A stretch of DNA of 64,000 bases from Acidobacteriota bacterium. GTDB taxonomy: Bacteria; Acidobacteriota; Vicinamibacteria; Vicinamibacterales; CAVVIG01. The DNA is taken from assembly GCA_020850715.1 (NCBI GenBank), contig JADZED010000059.1, positions 18,934 through 82,933 of the forward strand, read 5' to 3'. Under the pieces are notes generated by a model. It was given only the letters and a program-made list of their open reading frames with translations. It made no database searches and had not been told where the DNA came from. The translations under genes were made by a program, and so were the position numbers. Below, one piece after another: positions 49,709 through 59,749 of this stretch (its first letter is position 1; each line of letters starts with the position of its first letter).

Positions 49709-51157
49709 ATGATGAGACGACTTGCCGCCGCCGCACTCATGGCGGCCGTGCCGCTGCAGGCGGCCGCACAGACGGATGCCGTGTCCGCGGCCGCCGAGGC
49801 CATGGGCGTGGAGACGCTCGATTCGATCACCTACTCGGGCACAGCCCGCAGCGGCGCGTTCGGACAGAGCAAGGCGATTGGCGATCCGATGACGACGGTC
49901 AACGTCACCCGGATCACCACGTACACGCGCACGGTCACCTTCGCGCCGCCGGCCTCGGAGACCGCACTCGTATCGCGCGCCACCGGGCCCACGCAGCCGC
50001 CCACGGTGCCCGGTGTCGCACCGCAGCCGCCGGGGGTGTTCAACCAGAACGTCAGCGGCGCGCAGGCCGCGAGCTGGGCCCAGGCGCTCAACATCTGGAC
50101 GACGCCCTGGGGGTTCCTGAAGAGCGCGGCGGCAAACAACGCCGCCCCGCGCGCTGAAGGCGGGCAGCAGGTCGTCACCTTCTCGCCCGCGGGATTCAGA
50201 TCGCCGTCCGGGCAGGCGTACACGGTCACCGGCTACATCAACGCGCAGAACCTGGTGACGAAGGTTGAAACCCGTGTCGAGCACCCGGTGGCCGGCGACC
50301 TCCTGGTCGAATTCGAGTATTCCGGCTATCGGAACATGAGCGGCGTGCAGGTGCCCGCGCGCATCGTGCAGAAGCAGGCGGGAATGACGACGTTCGAGGC
50401 GACGATCGCGGCGGCCACGCCGAATCCCGCCAACCTGTCCGAGCTGCTGGCGCCCCCGCCGGCTCCGGCGCCTGCGGCCGCTGCGGCGCCTGCGCCGGCG
50501 GGTGCGCCGCCCGTCGACCGACTCGGCGAGGGTGCGTTCAAGATCGGCGGCAACTACCAGTCGCTCGCGATCGACATGGGCGATCACATCCTCGTCGTCG
50601 AATGCGGTCAGGGGGACGCGCGCGCGCAGGCGGTGTTCGCGGCTGCCAGGCAGGCGATCCCCGGCAAGCCGATCCGTTTCGTCGTGAACTCGCATCCGCA
50701 CTTCGACCACGCGGGCGGTCTCGGCGCGGCCGTCGCCGAAGGCGCGACGATTCTCTCGCACGCCAACAACGAGGCGGTGCTCGAACGGCTCCTCTCCGGG
50801 CCGCGCGCGCTGTCGGGCGATGCGCTGTCGAGGCTCTCGAACCGCCGGACGGACGTGGTTCAACCCGTCGGCGATCGCGACGTCCGTCGCGGTACGAACG
50901 GCAGGATCGTCGAGCTGCACCGCGTTCCGAACGAGCACACCGACGGCATGCTCGCGGTGTATCTGCCGGCGGACAAGGTGGTGTGGACGGCAGATCTGAT
51001 GGCGGTCAACCCGAATCCGGTCCAGCTCGGCGCCCTGCGGTCGTCGGTCGACGCGCTCGACCGCCTGAACCTGGACTACTCGACGTGGATCCAGGCGCAC
51101 CCGCCGAACCCGGATCGACCGCTGACGAAGGCGGACGTAATGGCCGCTGTGAAGTAG
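49709..51157 (+). CDS. Exported metallo-beta-lactamase-fold hydrolase
   Basis: Signal-like N-term MMRRLAAAALMAAVPLQAAAQ; FVVNSHPHFDHAGGLGAAVAEGATILSHANN (HxHxDH); VVWTADLMAVNP. Confidence 0.85.
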   Translation: MMRRLAAAALMAAVPLQAAAQTDAVSAAAEAMGVETLDSITYSGTARSGAFGQSKAIGDPMTTVNVTRITTYTRTVTFAPPASETALVSRATGPTQPPTVPGVAPQPPGVFNQNVSGAQAASWAQALNIWTTPWGFLKSAAANNAAPRAEGGQQVVTFSPAGFRSPSGQAYTVTGYINAQNLVTKVETRVEHPVAGDLLVEFEYSGYRNMSGVQVPARIVQKQAGMTTFEATIAAATPNPANLSELLAPPPAPAPAAAAAPAPAGAPPVDRLGEGAFKIGGNYQSLAIDMGDHILVVECGQGDARAQAVFAAARQAIPGKPIRFVVNSHPHFDHAGGLGAAVAEGATILSHANNEAVLERLLSGPRALSGDALSRLSNRRTDVVQPVGDRDVRRGTNGRIVELHRVPNEHTDGMLAVYLPADKVVWTADLMAVNPNPVQLGALRSSVDALDRLNLDYSTWIQAHPPNPDRPLTKADVMAAVK

Positions 51158-51175
51158 GACGCTCCTTGCTCTGCC

Positions 51176-51592
51176 CTACTTGATCTCGTACGTCTTGTCC
51201 GGCAACTGGTCACGATGAGCGGTGTGACAGCCCGCGCAGGTGCCGCCGAGCGCCTTGCTCGCCGTCTCCATCGCCGCATCGTCTTTCGCCTTGGCGGCGA
51301 TCTCGAGATCCGCGGCGGCCTTCCCGCCCGTCCTGGCGCTCTCGACCGCATCGTTCGCGCTCCTGGCGGCGAAGAACGCCTCGATCTTCGCGTAATTGTC
51401 CTTCAAGGTGATCGCGTTGGCGGCAACGATGTCATAGTCCCTGGCTGGCACGGCCTTGCGGATGGCCCCGTTCGCCGCGCCGTTCGCTTTCATCAGGCTC
51501 TGGAATTCAGCCGTCGGCTTCTCGTTGGCGGCGACGGCGACGCCGAATACCGCGATGCCCAGCACCAGCGCACTCACACTCGCGTTTCGCAT
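51176..51592 (-). CDS. Cytochrome c'-like exported monoheme protein
   Basis: MRNASVSALVLGIAVFGVAVAANEKPTAEFQSLMKANGAANGAIRKA... with C-terminal GTCAGCHTAHRDQLPDKTYEIK. Confidence 0.85.
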   Translation of the reverse strand: MRNASVSALVLGIAVFGVAVAANEKPTAEFQSLMKANGAANGAIRKAVPARDYDIVAANAITLKDNYAKIEAFFAARSANDAVESARTGGKAAADLEIAAKAKDDAAMETASKALGGTCAGCHTAHRDQLPDKTYEIK

Positions 51593-51675
51593 ACACCCTC
51601 CTCGAAGCCCCCTCGCGCCGGGACCATGGACGACGATCAAGCTGCTATGACGCCTCGCCTGCTCGCGGAGATCCC

Positions 51676-52218
51676 ATGAAGACCTCGGTGTTCATCGGCA
51701 CCAGCCTCGACGGTTTCATCGCACGGCCCGACGGCACATTCGACTTCCTGCCCGACAGCCCCGAGCCGCACGGCTACGAGGAGCTCATCGCGAGCGTCGA
51801 CGCGGTCGTGATGGGCCGGCACACCTACGAAACGGCGCTGTCGTTCGGTGCCTGGCCCTGCGACAAGCCGGTCTTCGTGCTGAGCACGCGGCCGATCGCG
51901 CCGCCTCCATCCGGCGCCGTCGTCGAGCGCCTGAACGGCGCACCCGAAGCCATCGTGGCGCAGCTCTCCGCGCGCGGCATCGGCCATGTCTACGTCGATG
52001 GCGGCAACACGATTCAGCGATTCCTGCGGGCGGGTCTGATCCGGCGGATGATCATCACGCGCGTGCCGGTCCTGATCGGCCAGGGCATCTCCCTGTTCGG
52101 CGCCGTCGACAAGGACATCCGCCTGCGTCACGTTGCCACGCGATCCTATCCAAGCGGCCTCGTGCAAAGCGAGTACGTCATCACGGAATCGGACCCGCTG
52201 GAGCGAGGGCGACCATGA
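51676..52218 (+). CDS. Dihydrofolate reductase/RibD C-terminal-family protein
   Basis: MKTSVFIGTSLDGFIARPDGTFDFL...DAVVMGRHTYETALSFGAWPC...GIGHVYVDGGNTIQRFLRAGLIRRMIITRVPVLIGQGISLFG. Confidence 0.9.
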   Translation: MKTSVFIGTSLDGFIARPDGTFDFLPDSPEPHGYEELIASVDAVVMGRHTYETALSFGAWPCDKPVFVLSTRPIAPPPSGAVVERLNGAPEAIVAQLSARGIGHVYVDGGNTIQRFLRAGLIRRMIITRVPVLIGQGISLFGAVDKDIRLRHVATRSYPSGLVQSEYVITESDPLERGRP

Positions 52219-52230
52219 GACGGCCCCTCC

Positions 52231-53304
52231 TCACCGCTGGTGCTCCAGCCCTCGTTCCCGTGCAATGGGCGCAACGACCAGCCGCTCGAGGATATCGAAC
52301 AGACCCTGCCGGTGGCCGCGCCGTTCTTCGCCGACCTCCGGCGACGATGTGGCAACGATGACGGTGTCGAGCGCGGGGATGACGAAGATGTACTGGCCGC
52401 CGTACCCCCAGGCGAAGCACGTGTCGTAGCCGCCAATGACGTGCACCCACCAGCCGTAGCCGTACCTGCGGTCACGCATGGGATCCGCGAATCCGGAGGC
52501 GCCAGTGCCGCCGGGCCTCCGGTTCCGGGGACGCCCGGTGCACGACTGCTCGACCCACGATGCGGGCACCACCGGCGTTTCGCCGGCGCGCCCGTGATTC
52601 AGGTACAGCTCTCCCAGCGCCAGCATCTGCCTCGAGGTCATCGCCATCTCGTTGCCGCCGAAGAAGATCCCCTGCGGATCCTTCGTCCACTGCGACAGCC
52701 GGAACCCGAGCGGCCCGGCCAGCACCTGATTGGCGTATTCCCATGTGCTCCTGCCCGTGGTTTTCGTGAGGATGGCAGACAGCAGGTGCGAGTTGCCGGT
52801 GCTGTACTCCATCTCTGTACCGGGCGGTTCGATGGCCGGCTGCGCCAGCACGTACCGCACCCAGTTGGGGCTCGTCACCCACGCGCCGTACTCGCGTCCG
52901 CTCGTGCCCGCAAGCCCCGCTCTCATCGTCAGCAGATGCTCGACGCTGATAGTCCGCTTGCGCGGATCGGGATCCCCTGCCAGCTCGGGGAAGTACCTGG
53001 CGATTGGCGTGCCAGTGCCTGGAATGGCGGCCTGCTGAATGGCGATGCCGACGAGCGTGGAGATCACGCTCTTCGAGACCGACTTGACGTTCGCGGGACG
53101 GTCCGCGCGCGCCCCGTGGTAGTAACCCTCGAAGATCACCCGGCCGCCGCGGCTGACAAGGAGGCTGAAGAGACGCGGCAGTCTCCGGGCTTCGGCCTGA
53201 ATGGCCGACGGGTCCCAGGGTGCCATCTGCGCCGACAGGACCGCCTCTGCGAGTTCGAGCGCGAAGAGCGCCGACACGACGACGCCGTGGGCCGCACGGT
53301 GCAT
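52231..53304 (-). CDS. Serine hydrolase (beta-lactamase class C family)
   Basis: NVKSVSKSVISTLVGIA (SxxK), EYSTGNSHLLSAIL, YGYGWWV. Confidence 0.88.
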   Translation of the reverse strand: MHRAAHGVVVSALFALELAEAVLSAQMAPWDPSAIQAEARRLPRLFSLLVSRGGRVIFEGYYHGARADRPANVKSVSKSVISTLVGIAIQQAAIPGTGTPIARYFPELAGDPDPRKRTISVEHLLTMRAGLAGTSGREYGAWVTSPNWVRYVLAQPAIEPPGTEMEYSTGNSHLLSAILTKTTGRSTWEYANQVLAGPLGFRLSQWTKDPQGIFFGGNEMAMTSRQMLALGELYLNHGRAGETPVVPASWVEQSCTGRPRNRRPGGTGASGFADPMRDRRYGYGWWVHVIGGYDTCFAWGYGGQYIFVIPALDTVIVATSSPEVGEERRGHRQGLFDILERLVVAPIARERGLEHQR

Positions 53305-53385
53305 GACTTGGAGGTCGATTATAGGGCTGCCCGGGGGGAGACCAGCGCGTCCAGGGGACGGCGGCGCCGCGCCGCAGGCGAAGAT

Positions 53386-54654
53386 CTAGAGGAAGCTCAG
53401 GCTGCTCTTCCTGAAGTCGCCGCCGAGAATGGCGACCGAGCTGGCGCCGAGCCAGCCGTCGATGACGCGCGCGTAGACCGACCGGAAATCGGTCTCGTAC
53501 CCGACGTCGCTTCCATTGTTCTCCAGCGTCGGGTTCGACGTGTCGGCATCGTTGAGCGAGGGGGCGGTGCCGTACAGCCCGCCGCGGACGGCGCCGCCGA
53601 TGACGGTCATGACGCTGGCGGCGCCGTGGTCGGTGCCGCGGCTGCCGTTCTCGCTGATCCGCCGGCCAAACTCCGAGAACTGCACGATCAGCGTGTTGTT
53701 GAGCAGGCCCTGGCCCTGCAGATCGTTGTAGAACGCGAGCAGCCCGTCGTTCAAGGTCCTCATCAACCGCACGTACGCGCCGGTGTCGCTCGTGGTGTCC
53801 TGCGCCGAGTGGGTGTCGTACCCGCCGGTCTGCACCCAGAAGATCTGCGTGCCGATCTGCCTGACCATCGCGCCGGCCACCGCCTGCAGCGCCTGGGCGA
53901 ATCGGCTTGGCGGGTAGGTGACGCTCGGCTTGTAGGTGGCCACCGATGCCACTCGATCGAGCGTCGCCATCGCCGCCTGCGCCGTCGCGCTCACCAGGCC
54001 GACGTGCGGCTGTCCGACCGGCACGTGCGAGGCGATCGCGGCCGCGGCCGCGCGTTCGTACGACGCTTCAGCGCCGGCATTGGGGCTGCTGAACGCGTAG
54101 CCTGCGACGCTGGGAATCGTCGCGACCGCGCTCTTGTTCGACTGCAGCGAATGCGGCGCTTCACCGGCAGCGCACCACGCGGCGAGCGGATCGAGCGGCG
54201 CGGCGAGCGTATCGAGATAGCGTCCGAGCCATCCCGGCCCCGACCAGTTCGAGGGGTTCGCGGTCGACCAGATGTCGGTGCCCTGAAAGTGCGATCGGCT
54301 CGAGTTGGCGTAGCCGGTGCGCTGCACGAACGCCAGACGGCCCTGATTGAACATCTCGCTGAATCCTGGAAGCCCGGGATGCAGCCCGAGCGGCTTCCCA
54401 CTCGAGTCGCTGCCAAGCTGCAGCACCGTGCCCGCGGGCACGGCGAGCGTGGGCCGCCGGCTGTAATAGTAGCTGTCCGTGTACGGGATGAGCATGCTGA
54501 GGCTGTCGTTGCCGCCCAGCAGGTCCAGCACGACCAGGCTCCGCCCGCCCGCGCCCTGCGCGCGTGCGAGATCCGACAGGAACGCCGGCGCGGCAGCGCC
54601 GATTGTGAAGGCCGCGACGCCGTCTTTCATGAAGGTGCGACGCGAAACAGGCAT
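53386..54654 (-). CDS. DUF1501 exported protein
   Basis: MPVSRRTFMKDGVAAFTIGAAAPAFLSDLA...LVVLDLLGGNDSLSMLIPYTDSYYYSRRPTLAV...QFSEFGRRISENGSRGTDHGAASVMTVIGG. Confidence 0.92.
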   Translation of the reverse strand: MPVSRRTFMKDGVAAFTIGAAAPAFLSDLARAQGAGGRSLVVLDLLGGNDSLSMLIPYTDSYYYSRRPTLAVPAGTVLQLGSDSSGKPLGLHPGLPGFSEMFNQGRLAFVQRTGYANSSRSHFQGTDIWSTANPSNWSGPGWLGRYLDTLAAPLDPLAAWCAAGEAPHSLQSNKSAVATIPSVAGYAFSSPNAGAEASYERAAAAAIASHVPVGQPHVGLVSATAQAAMATLDRVASVATYKPSVTYPPSRFAQALQAVAGAMVRQIGTQIFWVQTGGYDTHSAQDTTSDTGAYVRLMRTLNDGLLAFYNDLQGQGLLNNTLIVQFSEFGRRISENGSRGTDHGAASVMTVIGGAVRGGLYGTAPSLNDADTSNPTLENNGSDVGYETDFRSVYARVIDGWLGASSVAILGGDFRKSSLSFL

Positions 54655-54663
54655 GGTGGCCCT

Positions 54664-56115
54664 CTACACGAACTGGTATTCGGGGGACCCGGCAATCAGA
54701 TGGGCAAGGCCCGACGCTTTCGCCTGGAGCTGCACGTCGGCGCCGGTCCACGCGGCGCCGGCCCCGGCATATGCGAGCAGATCATCGTAACCCTGCATGC
54801 CGAAGTCGGCCGGCGTCAGCCGGTCGAGCAGGAAGTCGAGCACCGCCTGCGCGCTCTGCCTCGACGGCCGTGCGGCAGTGGCCAGGTGCACCTTCTGGCT
54901 GGATGCGAGCGTCGACGCGAAATTCATCCGTGCCAGCATCGCACCGGTCGAGAACCAGCCCTCTCCGAGCGTCCACCCGGCCACGTCCGGCGGCGAGAAC
55001 AGTTGCTGGCCCATGGCGTCGAGCGGCGTCAGCGTCGACCCGAGCGAGAACCCCTCCCAGCCGATCTCCTTGATCGCGCGGACGACATATTCGGCGGGCC
55101 AGGAGTACCTCGTGAAGTAGACCCGCGCATCGCGGAATTCCGCCGAATTGAGGATGAAGCGAACGACGGGCCTCATCGCGGTCCCGCTCTGGAGGTAGAC
55201 CGCGGCGATCTGGTCGACGAATCCCGGGTCGGGCGCTGTCGTCTCGCTCACGAAGTAGCCGTAGAGTCGGGCAGCGAGCCGGCGTGCGGTTTCGGGGTGA
55301 TAGGCGAGCGCGGTGAGCAGATCGATCCCGTCCTGCATGCCGTCGCGCGCGGCCCGCGCCGGAATCGTCCGGCCGCCGTCGCCGTAGATCGGGAAGCTGA
55401 ACGTCTTCGCGCCGGTCTCGTGCTGCCCTGCGTTGTACTGGAAGGAGATCGCGGCCGTCGTGCTGCCGCGCCCTGGCTGCGCGACGTTCCATCCGGTGAA
55501 AACGCGCGCAGCGGCGTACACGTCGGATTCGGTGTAGTAGCCGACGCCGCGCGTGAACAGCTCCATCAGCTCGCGGCCGAAATTCTCCTGCGGCCTCGCC
55601 TTCGTGTTGGTGGCGCCGTCGAGCCAATAGAGCATCGCCGGGTCTTTCGCGACCTCGATGAGCAGGTCGCGAACGCTTCCGAGGGCGCGCTGCCGGAACA
55701 ACTCCACCTGCCCCCGCTGCCCGCCGGGATCCTCCGCTGCCTTCGCCGCCATCAGCCGCGTGCCGTTCTCGGCGCCGACCGCGCCGGCGACCTTCGTGTA
55801 GCCGGTGGCGAAGTGGTTGTGCCAGAAGAGCGTCATCTTCTCTTCGAGCGGCCGCGGCGAGTGGAGCATGCGGAACAGCCATCGCTGGCGCGCGTCGTTG
55901 ATGACGGTGTTCGGCGAGAACGGGTTCTGCGAGGTCGTGCCGGCGAACCCTGGCTTCCCGATGTTGCCGTCGGCCGAATCGGGCTGGTTCTCGTAATCCA
56001 CCAGGCGGTCCACCGCCGCGCCGTAGCTCAGGGCCGTATAGGCGGCGAGATCCTCGGCGCTGGCGCCGAACCCGGCCCGCCTGAGGAGGTGCTCAATCAG
56101 CTGATCGTGGGCCAT
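54664..56115 (-). CDS. DUF1800 protein
   Basis: MAHDQLIEHLLRRAGFGASAEDL...LEEKMTLFWHNHFATGYTKV...RELMELFTRGVGYYTESDVYAAARVFTGWN. ORF extension to 56289 is repeat sequence, so start 56115. Confidence 0.92.
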   Translation of the reverse strand: MAHDQLIEHLLRRAGFGASAEDLAAYTALSYGAAVDRLVDYENQPDSADGNIGKPGFAGTTSQNPFSPNTVINDARQRWLFRMLHSPRPLEEKMTLFWHNHFATGYTKVAGAVGAENGTRLMAAKAAEDPGGQRGQVELFRQRALGSVRDLLIEVAKDPAMLYWLDGATNTKARPQENFGRELMELFTRGVGYYTESDVYAAARVFTGWNVAQPGRGSTTAAISFQYNAGQHETGAKTFSFPIYGDGGRTIPARAARDGMQDGIDLLTALAYHPETARRLAARLYGYFVSETTAPDPGFVDQIAAVYLQSGTAMRPVVRFILNSAEFRDARVYFTRYSWPAEYVVRAIKEIGWEGFSLGSTLTPLDAMGQQLFSPPDVAGWTLGEGWFSTGAMLARMNFASTLASSQKVHLATAARPSRQSAQAVLDFLLDRLTPADFGMQGYDDLLAYAGAGAAWTGADVQLQAKASGLAHLIAGSPEYQFV

Positions 56116-56125
56116 CCTGTGCGTC

Positions 56126-56292
56126 CTAGTGTCCCGTCCCACTGGATCGTGGCATACGTCGCGGAGCGCCGCGCCCTGATGACCAGGCGCGAGGAGTGAG
56201 GACATTGGGGCATATCTGAGCGACGAGCAACGCCGCCAGCGGGGATGCGCCGCCCGCGAATCGTGTCGCGAACCACTGGGACGGGACACCAG
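56126..56292 (-). repeat. MITE-like element, copy B (inverted relative to copy A)
   Basis: CTAGTGTCCCGTCCCACTGGATCGTGGCATACGTCGCGGAGCGCCGCGCCC...GTGTCGCGAACCACTGGGACGGGACACCAG; aligns to the reverse complement of 21921-22086 almost end to end. Confidence 0.88.
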
Positions 56293-56429
56293 CTGCCGAG
56301 GCGCCGTTTGCCTGGACTTTAGACGCTCCTGGAAGGCAAAGGTAAAGGCGGCTTCCCGCGCCCCGGGCCCCGCTACAATTGGACCCGTCCCGGATACCGG
56401 GAGCGCCAGGAATCTCTCAGGGGGAGCCC

Positions 56430-56969
56430 ATGATCGAACGGCATGTTCTCGACGATACGCTCCTGCAGCTGGGCAAGCTGAAGACGCAGGCCGATCGCGC
56501 CATTCAGCAGGTGGACGACCGGCAGTTCTTCGCGACGCTCGACGCGGAAGCCAACAGCATCGCGATCGTCATGAAGCACATGGCCGGCAACATGCGATCC
56601 CGATGGACCGATTTCCTGTCGACCGACGGCGAGAAGCCCGATCGCGAGCGTGACAACGAGTTCCTCATCGCCGCGGACGAGAACCGGACGGCCGTCACCG
56701 CCGCCTGGGAGCACGGATGGGGCCTGGTCTTCCAGGCAATCGGCGCGCTCGCGCCAGACGATCTGGGGCGGACGGTGCGCATTCGGGGCGAAGCCCACAC
56801 GGTGCTCGAGGCGATCAACCGGCAGGTCACGCACTATGCGGCGCACGTCGGGCAGATCGTGCTGCTGGCGAAGCACTACGCCGGCGGGCGCTGGCAGACG
56901 CTGAGCGTCCCGCGAGGGAAGTCGAAGGAGTTCGATGTTGCGAAAGCCGGAACGACGTACCGGACGTAG
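56430..56969 (+). CDS. DUF1572/DinB-like protein
   Basis: MIERHVLDDTLLQLGKLKTQADRAIQQVDDRQFF...NSIAIVMKHMAGNMRSRWTDFLSTDGEKPDRERDNEF...VLEAINRQVTHYAAHVGQIVLLAKHYAG. Confidence 0.88.
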   Translation: MIERHVLDDTLLQLGKLKTQADRAIQQVDDRQFFATLDAEANSIAIVMKHMAGNMRSRWTDFLSTDGEKPDRERDNEFLIAADENRTAVTAAWEHGWGLVFQAIGALAPDDLGRTVRIRGEAHTVLEAINRQVTHYAAHVGQIVLLAKHYAGGRWQTLSVPRGKSKEFDVAKAGTTYRT

Positions 56970-57026
56970 GCGCCGTCGAGCAAGGCCGGTCGTCGTCCTC
57001 GCCCGGCGCCCAGGTCTTCGCCGGCT

Positions 57027-59243
57027 CTACGCCCAGCGATAGCCGCTCTTCGCGATCGGCAGCGCGCGAATCCGGTCGCCCGTCGCCGCGAAGATCGCAT
57101 TGCTCAGCGCGCCAACCGTCGGCGGCAGGCCTGGCTCGCCGAGGCCGGTGGGCGGGTTGTCGCTTCGCAGGAAGTGCACGTCAATGGTCTGCGGCGCCTG
57201 CGGCATGCGCGTCGGCTGGTACTGGTTGAAGTTCCCCTGCACGGCATGCCCGGCTTCCACCGTGATCTCCCAGTTCATCAGGTGGCTCATCCCCTCGATC
57301 ACGGCCCCCTGCAGCTGATTGGTCGCCGAGCTGGGGTTCACGATCTGACGCCCGACGTCGGCGACCACCCAGGCCTTGTTCACGGTGACCCGCTTCTCTG
57401 CGACGCCGACATCTGCGACGACCGCGACATAGCCGCGGTGGCTGTACTGGAACGACACGCCCAGGCCCCGGCCGGCTTCCTGTTTCCGTCCCTGCCACTC
57501 CGATCGGTCGCGAACCATCTCGAGCACACCCCGCATCCGTGCCGGATCGAACCCGTCATCGCCCTGTGCGGGCGGCGGAATCGCCGGCCCCGACAGCAGG
57601 TCGAGCCTGAACTGCAGCGGATCCTTCCCTGCTGCCAGCGCGATCTCGTCGAGAAACGACTGGAAGGCCCATGAGAACGCGTTGCTGCGTGGCGCGCGCA
57701 TGGCCCCGGTCGGCAAGCCCAGTTCGATGAGCGATGCCTGGAAGTCGAAGTTCGGCACGAAGCGTGCCGGGAACTCGACGCCGTTGATGTTGCCGGAGTT
57801 GGTGAAGCCCTGCGCGCCGCGCGCGTTGTCGCCGTAGCTCACGAAGTGGTTGCGCCAGGCGACGAGCCGTCCTTCGGCATCGACCCCCGCCTTCAGGAAG
57901 TGGAAGCCGCCCGGCCGGTAGTGGTCGTGGCGCATGTCGTCCTCGCGCGTCCACAGCACCTTTACCGGCACGCCGATCGTCTTCGCAATCGCCGCCGCTT
58001 CGCCGACATAGTCGTTGGTGAGCCGCCGGCCGAACCCGCCGCCGGCGCGCTGGAGGTGGACGATGATGTCGGCCTCCGGCACGCCGAGCGCGGAGGAGAC
58101 GAGCGCGCGCGCATTCGCCGGCGTCTGCGTCGGCGCCCAGATCTCCATCTTTCCGCCGCGATAGTGGGCGGTGCAGTTCTGCGGCTCGAGCGGCGCGTGC
58201 GAGAGGAAGGGATAGGCGTACGACGCTTCCACCGCCGTCACGCCGGCCGCCGCCAGCGCCTGGTCGACATTGCCGTCGACACGCAGCGGAAACGCGGGCG
58301 GTCTCGCGGCGAACTCCGCCGCCTGGCGCGCGTAGTCGGCGCTGCTCTGGCGCGCCGTCGCCCCCTCGTTCCACACGACCTTCAACTGGCGCCGCGCGCT
58401 CTGCGCCTGCCACCAGGTGTCGGCCACGATCGCCACCCCCGGCATCAGTCCGCGCAGATCGGTCGTGCCGTCGACGACGAAGGCGTGGCGGACGCCCGGG
58501 AGTGCCTTGATCTCGTCGAGGTTCGCGCTCACCACCTTGCCGCCGAAGACGGGACACTTCTCGTACACCGCCGACAGCATGCCCGGGAGCGCGAAGTCGA
58601 TCCCGAATGTCGGCCGGCCTGTGACGATGGCGTCGTTGTCCACGCCGCCGGCCGCCCTGCCGACGATCCGGAACTCCGCGGCCTGCTTGAGCAGCACGCC
58701 GTCCAGCGCGGGCGGCGTGAGCTTCGCGGCCGTCGCGGCGAGCTGTCCATAGGTCAGCGAGCGGCCGCTCGACTGGTGCGTCACCGCGCCCGCCGATGCG
58801 CGGCATTCGGCCGCCGGCACCTGCCACGTCTGGGCGGCCGCGGTGACCAGTATCTGCCGTACGGCCGCGCCGACACGCCGCAGCGGATCGTAGTTGGTCG
58901 GCGTCGCCGTGCTGCCGCCGGCGTTCTGCCGGCCGAAGCTGGCTTCGTCGAGATCCGCCTGCTCGATGCGCACCGCGTCCCACGCGACGTCCAGTTCCTC
59001 GGCAATCAGCATCGGCAGCGACGTCTTCACGCCCTGGCCGATCTCCGGGTTCTTCGCCATGATCGTCACGAGGTTGTCGGACGTGATCTTGACGAACGCA
59101 CTCGGCAGATACGCCGGTCCGGACGCCCCGGCCTGGGCGAACGCCCTGGCGACCGGATCGAGATAGGCGGCGGCCATGAAGCCTCCGCCGGCGAGCGCCG
59201 TAACCTGGAGAAAGGAGCGACGATTGAGGACAGTCGCGTTCAT
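57027..59243 (-). CDS. Isoquinoline 1-oxidoreductase beta-like molybdopterin subunit (xanthine oxidase family)
   Basis: [118 protein letters not shown]. Confidence 0.93.
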   Translation of the reverse strand: MNATVLNRRSFLQVTALAGGGFMAAAYLDPVARAFAQAGASGPAYLPSAFVKITSDNLVTIMAKNPEIGQGVKTSLPMLIAEELDVAWDAVRIEQADLDEASFGRQNAGGSTATPTNYDPLRRVGAAVRQILVTAAAQTWQVPAAECRASAGAVTHQSSGRSLTYGQLAATAAKLTPPALDGVLLKQAAEFRIVGRAAGGVDNDAIVTGRPTFGIDFALPGMLSAVYEKCPVFGGKVVSANLDEIKALPGVRHAFVVDGTTDLRGLMPGVAIVADTWWQAQSARRQLKVVWNEGATARQSSADYARQAAEFAARPPAFPLRVDGNVDQALAAAGVTAVEASYAYPFLSHAPLEPQNCTAHYRGGKMEIWAPTQTPANARALVSSALGVPEADIIVHLQRAGGGFGRRLTNDYVGEAAAIAKTIGVPVKVLWTREDDMRHDHYRPGGFHFLKAGVDAEGRLVAWRNHFVSYGDNARGAQGFTNSGNINGVEFPARFVPNFDFQASLIELGLPTGAMRAPRSNAFSWAFQSFLDEIALAAGKDPLQFRLDLLSGPAIPPPAQGDDGFDPARMRGVLEMVRDRSEWQGRKQEAGRGLGVSFQYSHRGYVAVVADVGVAEKRVTVNKAWVVADVGRQIVNPSSATNQLQGAVIEGMSHLMNWEITVEAGHAVQGNFNQYQPTRMPQAPQTIDVHFLRSDNPPTGLGEPGLPPTVGALSNAIFAATGDRIRALPIAKSGYRWA

Positions 59244-59252
59244 GGCGTCACC

Positions 59253-59747
59253 TTACTGGTTGCGGCTCGCCGACGCGTCGGCCGAGGATGTGGGATGGAC
59301 GGTGCCCGCGGCCGCGTGGATCGCCTCGCGGATGCGAAGGTAGGCGCCGCAGCGACAGATATTGCCACCCATCGCGCGGTCGATGTCCGCATCGTCCGGC
59401 TTGGGCGTTCGTTCGAGCAGCGCCACGGCCGACATGATCTGCCCGGCCTGACAGTAGCCGCACTGCGGCACATCGAGCGCCTTCCAGGCCGTCTGCAGCG
59501 GGTGGCTGCCGTCGGCCGGGAGCCCTTCGATCGTGCTGACCGGCGCCTTGACCGCCGAGACCTGGGTCTGGCACGAGCGGACCGGCCGGCCGCCGACCAG
59601 CACCGTGCACGCGCCGCACTGGGCGATGCCGCACCCGAACTTGGTCCCCTTGAGATTCAGCACGTCGCGCAGCACCCAGAGCAGGGGCATGTCGCCGGGC
59701 ACGTCCACCGTGGCCGATCGGCCGTTGACCGTCAATGTATAAGGCAT
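59253..59747 (-). CDS. Isoquinoline 1-oxidoreductase alpha-like [2Fe-2S] subunit
   Basis: [38 protein letters not shown]...[16 protein letters not shown]...[17 protein letters not shown]. Confidence 0.95.
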   Translation of the reverse strand: MPYTLTVNGRSATVDVPGDMPLLWVLRDVLNLKGTKFGCGIAQCGACTVLVGGRPVRSCQTQVSAVKAPVSTIEGLPADGSHPLQTAWKALDVPQCGYCQAGQIMSAVALLERTPKPDDADIDRAMGGNICRCGAYLRIREAIHAAAGTVHPTSSADASASRNQ

Positions 59748-59749
59748 GA

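Noticed and set aside
56116-56289. N-terminal extension of the DUF1800 protein (MSRPSGSRHDSRAAHPRWRR...)
   Set aside because: This segment is translation of the MITE-like repeat; the same peptide appears from copy A in an unrelated frame, so the true start is 56115.
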